From assembly GCA_038049695.1 (NCBI GenBank), contig CP142461.1, positions 25,055,001-25,119,000 of the forward strand: 64,000 bases of DNA. The letters are read 5' to 3'. The notes under the pieces are model-generated. The model ran no database searches. It worked only from the letters and a program-made list of their open reading frames with translations, and was not told the origin of the DNA. Positions 21,373 through 33,361 of the stretch are shown here, in pieces. Source of the stretch: Cinnamomum chago (taxonomy: Eukaryota > Streptophyta > Magnoliopsida > Laurales > Lauraceae). How positions within the stretch are numbered: the stretch's first letter is position 1; each line of letters opens with the position of its first letter. A program made the translations under genes and the position numbers.

Positions 21373-24300
21373 CTAAAGATCACTACGACCTAACCTAACT
21401 CCCATAGACTCAACATGTGAAGTAAAGACTTTCTCAGTAAGAGTCTTAGTAAATGGGTCAGCTAAGTTATTTGCTGAGGCAATCTGCTCTACCACTATTT
21501 CTCCATCTTGGACGAATTCCCGGATTAAGTGGTACTTTCTCTGAATATGCTTGCCTTTCTTGTGATTCCTGGGCTCTTTGTAGTTAGCTACTGCACCAGT
21601 ATTGTCGCAGTACATGACAATCGGTTTTTGCACTGCTGGAACTACTCCCAATTCCAATAGGAATTTTCTGAGCCATACTGTTTCCTTCGCAGCTTCCGAT
21701 GCCGCCACATACTCTGCCTCCATGGTAGAATCAGCAGTACAATCTTGCTTGACACTTCTCCATGATATAGCCCCTCTTGATAGAGTAAAGACGTATCTTG
21801 AGGTAGACTTTCTGCCATCTACATCCGACTGGAAATCAGAGTCTGTATACGCCAGTGGCGTTAGATCATCTGCTCGGTAGGTTAGCATATAATCTTTCGT
21901 TCTCCGAAGATACTTGAATATATGCTTAGCAGTTGTCCAGTGCATAGGTCCAGGGTTTGATTGATATCTACTAACCATGCCAACGGCAAAGCAGATATCT
22001 GGTCTAGTACACAACATTGCATACATGAGGCTTCCAACAGCTGATGCATATGGTACTCTCCTCATGCTTTCTATCTCCTCTGGTGTCTTCGGACATTGAT
22101 TCCGAGATAGTGGTACTCCATGTCTAGAAGGTAGCAAGCCCTTCTTGGAGTCATGCATGTTATACTTGACCAGTATCTTCTCAATATACGAAGATTGGGA
22201 TAAGGCTAACATCTTGTTCTTGCGATCTCGCAAAAGCTTGATCCCTAAGACATAGCTCGCCTCACCCAAATCCTTCATATGAAATTGAGATGATAACCAA
22301 ACCTTAGTAGACGACAAGATGCCAACATCATTTCCAATGAGTAATATGTCATCCATATATAGGACTAAAATTGCAACTGCGTTTCCACTCCCTTTCTTAT
22401 ACACACATGGTTCATCAATGTTTTGATCAAAGCCAAAAGATTTGACTGCCTGATTAAACTTGATGTTCCATGCCCTAGACGCTTGCTTAAGTCCACAAAT
22501 GGACTTCTTAAGCTTACAGACCATGTTCTCTTGGCCACCAGCAATGAAACCCTCTGGTTGCATCATATAGATGCATTCGTCAAGACTTCCATTTAGAAAA
22601 GCTGTCTTGACATCCATTTGTCATATCTCGTAGTCATAATGACATGCGATGGCTAAGAGAATCCTTATGGACTTGAGCATGGCTACTGGCGAAAAAGTTT
22701 CCTCATAATCGATACCCTCTTTCTGAGTATATCCTTTCGCCACCAGTCTTGCTTTGAAGGTTTCAACCTTCCCATCCACTCCTCTCTTTCTCTTGTAGAT
22801 CCACTTGCACCCTATGGGTTTGATCCCTTCAGGTGCATCCACAAGTTCCCAGACTTGATTGGAATACAGAAAATCCAATTCAGATTTCATCGCTTGCTGC
22901 CACATGTCAGCATCTATGTCCGTTACTGCTTCATCGTAACTAGTAGGATCCTCAACCAGATCCTCGGAGTCTGTCATGAAAGACACTCCCAGGTATCTAT
23001 CTGGTGGTCTAGAAATTCTCCCACTACGACGAGGCTCCGGAGTGTTAAAAGGAATGTCTTGATTATCTACAGTCTCAGGATCTGGCACAGATGTTGTAGG
23101 AGTTTCTGAAAGAATCTCCTCAAGTGTTTCTTTACAACCAAGCTCTTGGTGCATCATGCAATCATCCTCCAAGTATCTAGCATGAGTGCTGATAAGCACT
23201 TTTTGCTCCTTTGGATGATAAAAGATGCCTCCTCTCGTTCCCTTAGGATACCCAATGAAGTAGCACATTTCCGATCTGGGTTCTAGCTTGGTAGCTTTAT
23301 CATTCAGTACATAGGCTGGACAACCCCAAATGTGGATATGTCTTAAACTGGGTTTTCGACCTGTCCACATTTTTTGAGGTGTCCTAGGTACTGATTTAGA
23401 AGGTACCAGATTTAAAATGTATGATGCTGCTTCTAGGGCATATCCCCAAAAAGATATGGGTAGGGTTGCATGACTCATCATGGACCTTACCATATCAAGA
23501 AGGGTACGGTTTCTTCTCTCTGCTACACCATTTTGCTAGGGTGTACCCGGTGCAGACAACTGAGACACAATCCCATGTTGTGTGAGGTACTCCTTGAACT
23601 CACCCAGGAGGTACTCGCCACCTCGATCAGATCGAAGAGCTTTGATATGTTTCCCTAGTTGTAACTCCGCCTCAGCCTTGAATTGTTTGAACTTATCAAA
23701 CGCTTCAGACTTGCGTCGCATTAGGTACACATATCCATACCTAGAGTAATCATCAGTGAAAGTGATGAAATACTCATAACCTCCTCTAGCTAGTTTGTTC
23801 ATAGGACCACACACATCAGCGTGAACCAATTCTAACAACTCTTTTGACCTCAGTCCCTTTCCAGAGAATGACCTTTTGGTCATCTTTCCCATGAGACATG
23901 ATTCACACTGAGGTAAAGGTTCGAGATCTAATGAGCTCAAAAGCCCATCCTCTGCCAACCTCTGAATCCGTTTTAGGTTAATGTGACCTAAACGTAAGTG
24001 CCAAAGATAAGTGTCATTGGTCGAAGATACCTTCCTCTTAAGGGAAGATGAGCTTTCTAGTTGTACATTATGCAGTGAGGGAGCAATAGGATAGATATAA
24101 AATAAGTTATCATGCATTCTATCGGAACATATAATATTTCCATCTCTACTGATATCAACACCTGAATGGAAAGAAACTGAATAATTAAATTCAATGAGTC
24201 TGGAAACTGAAATTAAATTCTTCCTTATGTCCGGAACATAGATAACATTGTTTAAAACTAATATCCTATCATGCGGAAAATGTAAAGTAATAGCTCCCAC

Positions 24301-25305
24301 TGCAACAGCCCAAATCTTTGCTCCATTTCCAACTCTAAGGTCAAACTCCCCTTTCTCAAGCTTTTTCATTATCTGAAACCCCTGTAATGAATTGCAGATA
24401 TGATTAGTGGCTCCAGAGTCTACTATCCAAGAATCAGTAGAATCAACCACATGACAGGTTTCAATGTAGTAGGAAAGAGATATACCTTTCTTATCTGAGC
24501 CTAGGAGCTTGGGACAATCTTTCTTCCAGTGACCTTTGAGGCCGCACTTGAAGCATTTCCCTTTGGGCTTTTCACCTGTGCCTTTGTCCTTCTTGCCAGC
24601 ATTGCCCTTTTTCTGTCCTTTTCCCTTACCCTGCTTCTTCTTGAACTTTTTCCCTTTCGGGTTCAGTTTAGAGGAAGACTGGGAAAAGTGAGCTTGGCCT
24701 TTAGGCTTCATGATGGCCTCTGCCGCCTGGAGTTCTTTCATTAACTCTGAGAGAGTCATGTCCAACTTGCTCATGTTGAAGTTGAGCTTGAACTGGTTGA
24801 AAGACTCCGGCAGAGTTTCTAGAATCATATCAGTCTGACTCCCTGCATCAATCTCAGCCCCTAAGATCTCAGCTTCATTGAAACAATCCATCATTTTGAG
24901 CATGTGCTCTCTGACATGTGTTCCCTCAGCCATCCTAGTATTCATGATTGTCCTTAAAGCAGCTTGCCTAGCTGGCCTGCTTTTGTCTGCGAACATCTCA
25001 GACAAGGACAACATGATATCAGAAGTTGTGTCCATCTGCTCATGCTGCGTTTGCAACACGTTGGACATGGAAGCAAGCATGTAGCATTTGGCCATGCTAT
25101 TCGCCTTTTTCCATTTCCTTTCAGCCTCTAGCTGGTCATCTGTAGAATAATCATCAATGGTAGGACAGGGTTCCGACAAAACATACTTGTACTCCTCAGC
25201 GGTGAGTACTATGTTAAGGTTTCTTTTCCAGTCTGCGTAATTTGGGCCAGTCAATTTGTTCTCACGCAGAATACTCATCAACGGGCTAAAAGAATCCTTC
25301 CCCAT
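21373..25305 (-). pseudogene. B gag-pol remnant
   Basis: Fossil copia polyprotein on the minus strand, starting MGKDSFSPLMSILRENKLTG. Parts in order: a gag capsid-like region (about 25290-24700), a Lys-rich linker with the zinc knuckle CFKCGLKGHWKKDC (about 24520-24565), protease (VDSGATNHIC, about 24395-24425), integrase zinc part (LWHLRLGHIN, LPQCESCLMGK) and core (about 23860-23480, RSDRGGEY), reverse transcriptase (about 22840-22100, MDVKTAFLNGS and YMDDILL), and RNase H (about 21840-21430, DSTMEAEYVAASEAAKE). The integrase-RT order marks copia. The RT and RNase H wording is closest, in my memory, to the Angela/TAR groups. It is nearly continuous, with about two interruptions. Confidence 0.9.
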
Positions 25306-27156
25306 CTCTCTGGATATATATAACAGGTTATAATTAGACAGGCAGTATATATGTAACATGTATATGGTGCTTGTAATAAAAGGAAAAACATGCACAAGAC
25401 TTTTTACATTATATAACCCTAATTATAATGTATCAGTGTCTCAACCTCCTCATAGACCCTCCATCGAAGGGATGGCCGAGCCTACAGTCACGTTGAGTTA
25501 AGGTCTGCTTATTTGGATCATCACTGTCTGGATACGCATATCCAGTGATAGTCCAATCACTGATTGGTTTGGCCTCATATGACAAATAACACTAACTCCT
25601 AGGGAGAGGTTATTACCTTCTTATGTCAAGTGTATTACCATCTCTTATGAACGTTCCCAGAATGTCCATGACTCAAGTCCTCCGAAGGGAAGTGACTTTA
25701 ATCCAATCTTGAAGTGAACTTTAGTAAAGAGTTCCACCGAAGGGATGGTCGCTCCCACCAACGCTTCCTTGACATTCTATAGAAGTGATCTTTAGTAAAG
25801 AACTCCACCGAAGGGATGGCCGCTCCCACTAACACCTCATTACGAATATTCACATTAGTTCACCCACTAACCCATCGAAGCGATCTTTAGTAAAGAACTC
25901 CACCGAAGGGATGGCCGCTCCCACTAACACTCCAATGAGATAGCATGAACCGAAAATGGAAGGCCGTGGGGTTTTTCCAAACCCCTCTCCCACTTGATTA
26001 TTTAACTCTAGGGTTTTGAAAAACACTTTTGATCGTTACTCAAACCTTGTTTAAATCTAGCAAACTTGGTCAACAATTTTCATGACTCAATTGCTTAAGT
26101 CATCTCAAAAAATAACCTTTGCTTTAAAACATATTGAGTAAAGATCTTGGGACCAATGGGTTATGGGCCCACTATGGTATCAACATATTAGATTTTAGTT
26201 TGGCCTCTTTTGGAAACTTAGGGTACCAAGATAACCTAAACCCTATCCAATTTTAAATCTTAGACAAATAGAAGGTGCTGGTCTAAGATCTGTTTAAAAC
26301 CAATTTGCCAAACAAAAACCAATCCAATATAGAAAGATGCCAATTTTAAGAACCTAGTGGTGGCCATGTTACTAGGTGATAAACATAGCAATTATATAAA
26401 GCATTCAACCATGCATTCCATATATAAAAGCAAATTAAAGAATGCAATCCTTGATGGCTCCCTGCTATTTCGGACTTCAAATCCTTTTCCAATTAGGAGA
26501 CTTGGTTAAGAGTCCTTCTTGCGCTAGGAAACCTCCGTTGCCTCCGTCACCATGGGACCCGGTTTGTTGCAACCTTCCTCGCTTGAAACTTTCCTTTTCT
26601 TGCTTGTTACAATAAATCAAATTTATACAAGCAAACCCATGAAAAAAAAAACCCAAAATTACATTGGAGATACCTATGCTTTTCAAGAAAGCTTACATCA
26701 AGACTAGTTGAAATATAAACAAGGAAATAATACAACCTCCTATGATTGCTAAACACGCAATCGTACAATTTCCAACTAATTAAAAACATCCAAATCCACA
26801 CACATACATGCGAACCATCAAGGATGCAATTATATGGCTGCAAACAAAGAGGTTAGTGCATTCAAAGTGCTAGTGTACAACAATATTCATCATTCTGAAA
26901 TTGTTCCAGCAGCCTGGAAAAAATTTCTGCACACTATTTATGCAGTAAACAGCAATCTGAAATTGTTCCAGCAGCCTGGAAAAAATTTCTGCACTCCTTA
27001 CATGCAGTCAACTGTGCTCTGGGCAAATTCCAGCAACCTGGAATAATTACTGCACTCCTAACATGCAGTAAACAACAACCTAAAGGGCGCCACCATGCCC
27101 TTAATTAATCTAGGATTGATAGTATCACATCATGGGATCATGATATCACATGGAGA
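25306..27156 (-). other. B leader with two tandem-repeat blocks
   Basis: Noncoding leader between the primer site and gag. One block (about 25440-25945) repeats CCACCGAAGGGATGGCCGCT with the preceding CTTTAGTAAAGA about four times, at intervals of roughly 80-90 bp. A second block (26893-27076) has three tandem units of about 60 bp built on ATTGTTCCAGCAGCCTGGAA and CTGCACTCC...ATGCAGT. Both can fold as hairpins (CCAGCAGCCTGG, TGCA arms). No open frame of note lies between them. Confidence 0.6.
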
Positions 27157-27169
27157 GGCTCTGATACCA

Positions 27170-29184
27170 CTGACGGTTTATGCATTACAGATCTGAATGT
27201 TGACTGCCATGGCTGTTTTTGGTTTTTCAAGTTTTAAAACAAGAAACCCAGATCTGATTTTCCAGCCATGAAAACATGCATAGAAATCCATGAAATCATG
27301 ATCAACATGTGTCTAAAGAAAAGAGAAGATAGAGGACTATCACCTTGATGATTTGAATGCCTCAAAACTCTGAAAAGAAAGACTTCAAAGGACTGATATC
27401 AGCGTGCAACCAACAATACAGGTGCAGGAATTTGTTGCAGGAATTTCTCCTTTGATCTTCTCTTCTATTCCACTTCCCAGTCTAATTGGTCTTGATGGTG
27501 GGATCAAACTATGGAATCCTAAGAAGGGTTTTCAGAATTACTCTTTGTGGAACAAGACCTGAACCTGATCTCCACTCTTCAATCTATGAAGAAGAAGATG
27601 CAATGGGCTGGGCGTGAATGCCTCTCACTTGTCTTGGGCGGCCAATGGGGTTTCTTAATAGTTGCAAGCCTAGGGTAGAATTCCAGCCACTTGGTTTCTT
27701 CTTATGTGTTTCACGCCCAAAGGAGTCTCCCTTATATTTATAAAGATTAGATTCCTTTAAGGAATCCTCTTTCTAATAGGAATGACAATCCCTAAAAAAA
27801 AATAGCAACCAACCACCTTTAGTTGTGCAACCCTTTCTAATTAAAGACACTAAAATTTAGTAACTTTAATTATAGGAATCCTTACCCAAAAAGGAGTTGT
27901 TCCTTCCAAGTAAAGATACCTGGTCATACTTGGAAACCTCACACAAGTGGCTCCCCTTATGGCTGGCCCACAAGATTGATAAACACACCATGGCCCACTA
28001 GTTAATAATTTTGCTAGAGTTAAATTCATGTATGCCATAAAAAAAGCCTATTTGAATTTAAACTCAAAATTATTCTTCCACATAATTAATTCAACCACAT
28101 ATCATTTAATTAAATTAGGAAACCATGCCAATATAGGAAAGTGGCTAGAAGAGGGACCAAAAGACATATTTGCCCTTGGCTCCCAAAATGACCAAAATGT
28201 CCATGCTAACCCCATAGCAACATTAAGATCGTTTTAACCCTAACTCATTCCACTAGAGAGTTATGGTTGCACTCCAGGGACAAATATGAAATTGCAAATA
28301 AAGCTCATCATAAATAGACGATTGTCTTTGACCTACCAAGTACAATGACCACAATGCCCCTCTATGTAACATCCATAATCAAGTAGGTTAACCGATGTAC
28401 TATCTACCTTCTTGATTACATCTTATCCTTAGAACTTCATACCCTTGACTTAATCATCATCCGGATATCATTCTCTTGATCCAGGGAGCGACCCACAAGT
28501 TCAATATCCATATGGAACATCCATATACTAAGATCTTAGATTCTGATGATTAATCGGATAATTCTAAGGGGACGATCATTCCATCATATGATGGCATAGA
28601 TTCCATATTGCATTTGCACGTCCCAACTAATCAAGCCCGAGCACCCAAAACACAGAGCTGTTGACCCATGAACAGGATCTCACCCATAGTGAATTAAAGC
28701 ACAAGAACTTGACTTCGTCAGTTCATCCACAAATGCTCAAGATTAAGAGCACTGGTCACTCAGTAGGAGAGGAGAGTTGATCTCTCTCTGTGATAGTACT
28801 ATTTTAGAGATCACACCTACAAGTGGTCCTGTTCAATGCATGACACATGCACTAATGAGATAAATCCGGAAAGACCTCCGTGACTAAGGTAAGTCACCCT
28901 GAATACAGGAGAGTATCTCATTATAACTTATACCAAGATGAAGTGCCCAACTCCATCTCTCAGTTATGTACAATTTTATTGTTTCAAGTATCCATGACTT
29001 AGACCTTACTGTGCATAGCCACTACACACCTGTGTCATTTACTAGAAAACAATGGGCCTTACACAACCATACATATACACAAGTATAAAGAGAAAGATGT
29101 CATTCCATTAAATAACCAATAAATATCCAGTAACAGAGATGTGAGTGCAGTCAGTGGGCTTTAGGGCATACACCAATCCCAACA
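27170..29184 (-). repeat. B right LTR (5' LTR, 2015 bp)
   Basis: Uninterrupted LTR reading TG ... CA, next to the primer-binding site on its left and the GGACC duplication on its right. The minus-strand TATA motif TATAAATATAAG (about 27729-27740) lies in a normal promoter position. It serves as the reference for the interrupted left LTR. Confidence 0.92.
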
Positions 29185-29189
29185 GGACC

Positions 29190-29302
29190 AAGCGAAGTTG
29201 GTGGGCATCAAACGCGCTGCTACCCTCTTGAAACCTGATAGTGTAGAATCCATGGAAGATTGGCTATCTTTTATCAAAACACGGACCAGTCCAACCCAAT
29301 TG
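29190..29302 (+). CDS. TNPA-like exon b, right part
   Basis: Begins AAGCGAAGTTGG directly after the right GGACC duplication of element B and keeps the frame of 13816-13918. It encodes KLVGIKRAATLLKPDSVESM, then an EDWLSFIKTRTS segment that matches the spacing of the Ptta family (EDW.SFV...). The donor is GTAAGC at 29303. Confidence 0.8.
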
Positions 29303-29381
29303 GTAAGCACTCTATATTATTATATTTTGTCGCACATTGGTGATCATCTCACGATGTCCCTAAATTGTCATTGTGCTCTAG

Positions 29382-29474
29382 GCGATAAATAAGAAGTTCA
29401 AAGAGATGCGAGCACAAAAAACTCTACTTCATCGAACGAGTCGTAAAGGATTTGCACGGCTAGAGGATGAAATG
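29382..29474 (+). CDS. TNPA-like exon c
   Basis: A 93-bp phase-0 exon between a CTCTAG acceptor and a GTAAGT donor. It encodes NKKFKEMRAQKTLLHRTSRK, then GFARLEDEM. The HR/HTxGRKGFAxLExEM-type block is the best-known signature of the plant Ptta/En/Spm transposase family. Confidence 0.85.
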
Positions 29475-29544
29475 GTAAGTAAATCATTGAATCTGTACTA
29501 TAAGTGAATTTGTGGACATGACAAATATATTTTTTCTTTTCTAG

Positions 29545-29661
29545 AGACAAGAAAGTGAAACACCAAATTCAATATCAAGGTCTGATGTATGGATTCGTGG
29601 CTATGAAGGAAGAAAGAAGAAGAATAATGAGGATGATGAGGTAGAGGATCCCAAGATAGTG
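29545..29661 (+). CDS. TNPA-like exon d
   Basis: A 117-bp phase-0 exon between a TTTCTAG acceptor and a GTAAGT donor. It encodes SISRSDVWIRGYEGRKKKNN, then an acidic tail. In related proteins the same position reads SR.E.W..AHTRKDG, so it follows exon c naturally. Confidence 0.75.
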
Positions 29662-30648
29662 GTAAGTAGTTAAAAATGTGATATTTTTTAGTAAAGATTT
29701 TAAAATGTGATTTAAAGATATCATTTTGATTTAACATAAAGATGGTGAAAGATGAGAAAGAATGTGACCTAGAGGCACCTTATTCAATATTTGCAATACA
29801 AATCATTGACTATTTTAAATAGGACTACATATCCTGTTTCTTGTATGAATGGGGAAAGGATGAGAGTGAAAACATCAAACCAAATCCAGATATTAACCTT
29901 TGTGAGTCTAGTTAGATTGAAAGTAGAAGCATTAGTTAAAAAAAGTCCCAATTTGACTAAATCATATAGCTGATTGGTTAAAAATCAGTGCAAACTTGGA
30001 GTAAATCAGTTTGAGCCATCGTCAATCCCTTCAAATTCACCTAAAATGTCACAAATAATCTTTATAATTTTCATAATTCTAGCATTTCAAATACTGCCTG
30101 ATCCACGAGGATTTAGAGTCCCATGTGGGGGACAACATTTTGAGAATTCGGAATTCTTCATACAAATTCATATGGCATGTGATCTGTTGCTATGGAATCC
30201 CATCTTTTGTTTTGCTGCAGCTCAAGACTAACTAAGCTAGTTGGTTTTAATTATTTTTCCTTCTCTTAATCATGTAAAGTGGTCTGGGTTTCTGTTCGTT
30301 TTGGTCATCTGCCATATCAGTCTGGTTTCAATCAATGAATCATAGGAAGTGGGAACAGCGAGAACATTGTACAAAAAGGGCATCTCGAAATTTCTCTTAT
30401 TTTGCCAAGGCCCCAGTGTCACCTTCTCTTGTACTACCTGTTTGGAAAAGTAAAAACATTACAAGTAACTACATGGAGAAATTATTAGGGAAGACCTCAG
30501 TTCAGGCTCTGTCCATGTGCCACGTCCCACTTCCTAGACTAAATACATCAAGAAAATGCACACCAAAAAGAGTTGTGAGCAGTTCTGTTGGTGTTTGATG
30601 CATATGGCAGTAGTGTTGTCATGTGATGGATCTATTTAGAGATGAAGG
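29662..30648 (+). other. CACTA intron sequence up to the C2 insertion
   Basis: AT-rich intron-like DNA. The ILPDPRG reading at about 30096 resembles GPDPRGR in exon e but lacks the rest of that block; an open frame at 30335-30598 has no family resemblance. An exon carrying the K-rich linker expected between exons d and e may start after AACATAAAG near 29742, but the frame closes quickly. The stretch ends in GAAGG (30644-30648), the left target duplication of C2. Confidence 0.45.
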
Positions 30649-31870
30649 TGAAAGTCCTGGGATCCTAACCCTAGAGGGGGGGGGGGGGTGAATAGGGTGT
30701 GCTACAAATATGACCAATTTAGACAAATATTAACTTCTTAACATAAACTAGTCACATGAGATGATAAACAATCACCACAAAGCAATCACCATCACACAAG
30801 GATTTCTAGTGGTTCGGCCTCAATGCCTACATCCACTACCGGCTTGTGAACCAACACCCCACCGGATTTCCACTATTTATGCTTTTCAATAGGCTAAGCA
30901 ATAACCTTTACTATGTGCTTTTCAAGGCTAAGCAATAACCTTTACAATGATGTTTTTCAAGGCTTAACATCAACCTATACATTATGCTTTTATAGGCTAA
31001 GCAATAACCTCTTCAACCATAGGTTGGTTATCTCACTAAGTTAGTGTCTATAATACACTTGATGGAGATTCAATTAAGCTCATTACATTTGCCTCTAAAA
31101 TAGGCGGATATAAAAATGAAAATCTAATACACACACACACACACACTATGAATGCAAAGATGAAAGTACATGATGTGTGTGTGTGATGTCCTCAATCATT
31201 TTGAAAATGAAAGCTCATAAATGCATGCCTAAGGCTTTTGAAAGTTTTAGCTCAAAAACATTTATGATTGATGAAAGAATGCAAATCACATGTTAAAAGT
31301 AACAACTTGTTAATGATGTCAAAGATTCACAAGTTGTATGAAATTAATTAGCTCTAAACATGTGATGCATAGGGATGTCAATCAAATCAACAATGTAGCT
31401 CATAAAACATAAAAATAGATTTGATTGAAATTAGGGGACAAATCATATGTAATTATAAATACAACTTGAAAATGATATTGTTAGGGATTTTGTAGATTGC
31501 AATTTGACGGATGCATAATCATTCAAGCATCACTTGATTCACACACTTGCATTGTTCTAGATAAACTTGAAATCTTGTTTTATTCATGCATGGTTTTTAA
31601 GAGTTGTAAAAGTTTTGATTTATGCATGATTTGTTTTTAAGTCTTGGATGCATTTGTTTTAGAAAAAAGTTTTAGAATATCAAGCTAGCCTATGAGTTTT
31701 AAATCTTTCAAAATGTTTTAGGCTTTTTATGGTTCATGTTTTAAAACTCTTAGAATGATTTAAAACATGTTTTTAAAGCTTGATTTAGTGGCAAAAAAGA
31801 TCCCCCAAGATAAACCTTCAATATGCAAAAAATTGGATTTTTTAGGTCCCAGGTGGTCAACCTGCAGTGA

Positions 31871-32034
31871 GGTAGGTCGACCTACCCAGGGACAGGTCGA
31901 CCTACCTCTCTGCGGGTCCACTGGGTCCAGAAAGCTCCAACGGTCAGTTTTTGACCGTTGTGTGTGGTAGGTCGACCTGCCCCTGTAGGTAGGTCGACCT
32001 GCTACTAGCCGTTGGCAACTTTTTCCCTATAAAG
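31871..32034 (+). promoter_or_regulatory. C1 5' LTR palindrome cassette and TATA box
   Basis: Palindromes here are extended to GGTAGGTCGACCTACC. The order is the same as in family A: two palindromes, CAACGGTCA ... TGACCGTTG, two palindromes, TAGCCGTTGGC, TATAAA at 32029-32034. Arms outside the GGTCGACC core differ from family A but stay symmetric. Confidence 0.68.
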
Positions 32035-32835
32035 TCCATTCATTTCCAACCTTTTTCAAGGCTTGAACCATGAACCTTTGAGACCATTTTGGAGCCATTG
32101 AAAGGAGATGAAGTTGGAAAGGCTAGAGGGTCATTAGGAGAGCTAAAGCTTGGATTAATGAGTTAAACCACCAAGTAAGCTCTACCTTTCTAAAACATAG
32201 TTTACATGCTTTGTTTAAGTTATTGGTAATTTATTTTGTGCATGTTAACTATGATGTGATGAATCCATTCTTCTCTTAATCTTTGATGTAATTAAGATTG
32301 GATTCCTCACTTTGTTTTCATCCAAGTTGTTTTTAAATCTTCTTAATCATGCTTAGCCTAAATCTTTGATTTCCTTTATATAGCATGATTCATTTTCTTG
32401 GTTGAAACATAACTTGTTGTTTTCATTCATTTAAACATTAGTAAAATTAATTTGTTTTTGAAAACAACATTGCACATGCATCACATGTTCTAAGTTAGTC
32501 ATTTTCATACAACTTGTGAATCTTTGATTTTCATGTCATTAACAAGTTGATTTTCATACATGTGATTTGCATTAGACTTCAATCAAATCTTTCATGAGCT
32601 TTGAACTTTGAAATGCTTTAAGCATATATTTGATTAAGCCTTCTTTTTAAACTTGATTGAAGTTATCACACACACACACATCATGAGCATTCATCTTTGC
32701 ATTCATATAGTGTTTGTGTGAGTTTGTTTTAAACTTTCAAATTCGCCTATTTTAGAGGCAAATACATTGTGCTTAAATTGTATCTCTTAGAGTGATCGTT
32801 TCTGAAGACACTTTCTTAGAGAAATCTTTATTTGT

Positions 32836-33001
32836 AAAGGTTATTGCTTAGCCTAAGAAAAGCATCTTGTAAGGTTATTGCTTAGCCTAAGAAAAGCATC
32901 TTGTAAGGTTATTGCTTAGCCTATAAAAGCACATTGAGAGGTTGTTGTTTAGCCTAGAAAAACAACTTTGTATGGGTTATTGCTTAGCCTAGTAAAAAGC
33001 A
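32836..33001 (+). repeat. Hairpin minisatellite in C1 5' LTR, five units of ~34 bp
   Basis: Unit core TTATTGCTTAGCCTAAGAAA, then AGCATCTTGTAAGG. TGCTT and AAGCA form a short stem in each unit, and the last units vary both arms (TTGTTTAGCC...AAACAA). The matching place in the C1 3' LTR (44588-44787) has six units. Family A LTRs have one or two. Confidence 0.82.
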
Positions 33002-33361
33002 TAAATAGTGGAAATCCGGTGGGGTGATTAGATCACAAGCCGGTAGTGGATGTAGGCATTGAGGCCGAACCACTATAAATCTTGGTGTTGTGGTGCTTGC
33101 TTGTGGTGATTCATTTATTAGCTTCCGCATCTTGTTTGGTTAATATCATCACATGTGACTAGTTTATGTTAAGAAACTAAAATTGGTTTAAATTGGTCAC
33201 AATTGTAGCTCACCCTATTCACCCCCCCCCCCTCTAGGGTTAGGATCCCAAGGACTTTCAATTGGTATCAGAGCCTCATGCTCTATCTTTTAGGATCAAG
33301 TGTTTGGAACTCTTGATTAGGTGTAAAAACCTAGAGTAAAAAACCCTAGAGTTGTGCTTGC

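Larger units (their letters stand above)
13919..29184 (-). mobile_element. B: Ty1/copia element (Angela/TAR-like), minus strand, TSD GGACC
   Basis: Inserted in a TNPA-like exon; GGACC is duplicated at 13914-13918 and 29185-29189. On the minus strand the order is 5' LTR (27170-29184), primer site TGGTATCAGAGC (27157-27168), leader, gag and pol (25305-21373), polypurine tract (about 21359-21375) and 3' LTR (21358 back to 13919). The left LTR pieces 13919-14088, 16720-18342 and 21138-21358 add up to 2014 bp against 2015 bp for the right LTR, which confirms the boundaries. The left LTR holds a G-type LTR (14089-16630), a second copy of B's primer-site edge and LTR start (16631-16719), and solo LTR G2. 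LTR differences look to be under 1%, suggesting an age well below a million years. Coding is broken by about two interruptions. Confidence 0.92.
31479..33260 (+). repeat. C1 5' LTR (1782 bp)
   Basis: TGTTAGGGATTTTG ... AGGACTTTCA. It contains the palindrome cassette (31871-32034), a (CA)n tract near 32670, a five-unit hairpin minisatellite (32836-33001), the GTGGATGTAGGC...GGCCGAACCACTAT block and a poly-C tract. The last two are shared with family A, showing the two families are related. Confidence 0.92.

Noticed and set aside
17229-28237. Identical predicted proteins at 17229-17417 and 27850-28038, and at 17407-17616 and 28028-28237
   Set aside because: They are the two LTR copies of element B; identity reflects LTR duplication and not a gene pair.
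30096-30200. ILPDPRG reading as an additional TNPA-like exon resembling GPDPRGR at 50745
   Set aside because: The similarity covers about 14 bp, lacks the following RVRGLG block, and has no suitable splice sites in frame.
31130-31185. (AC)n and (GT)n tracts close together in C2 as a regulatory hairpin
   Set aside because: Simple-sequence tracts of variable length are present singly in sister LTRs; pairing here is likely incidental.
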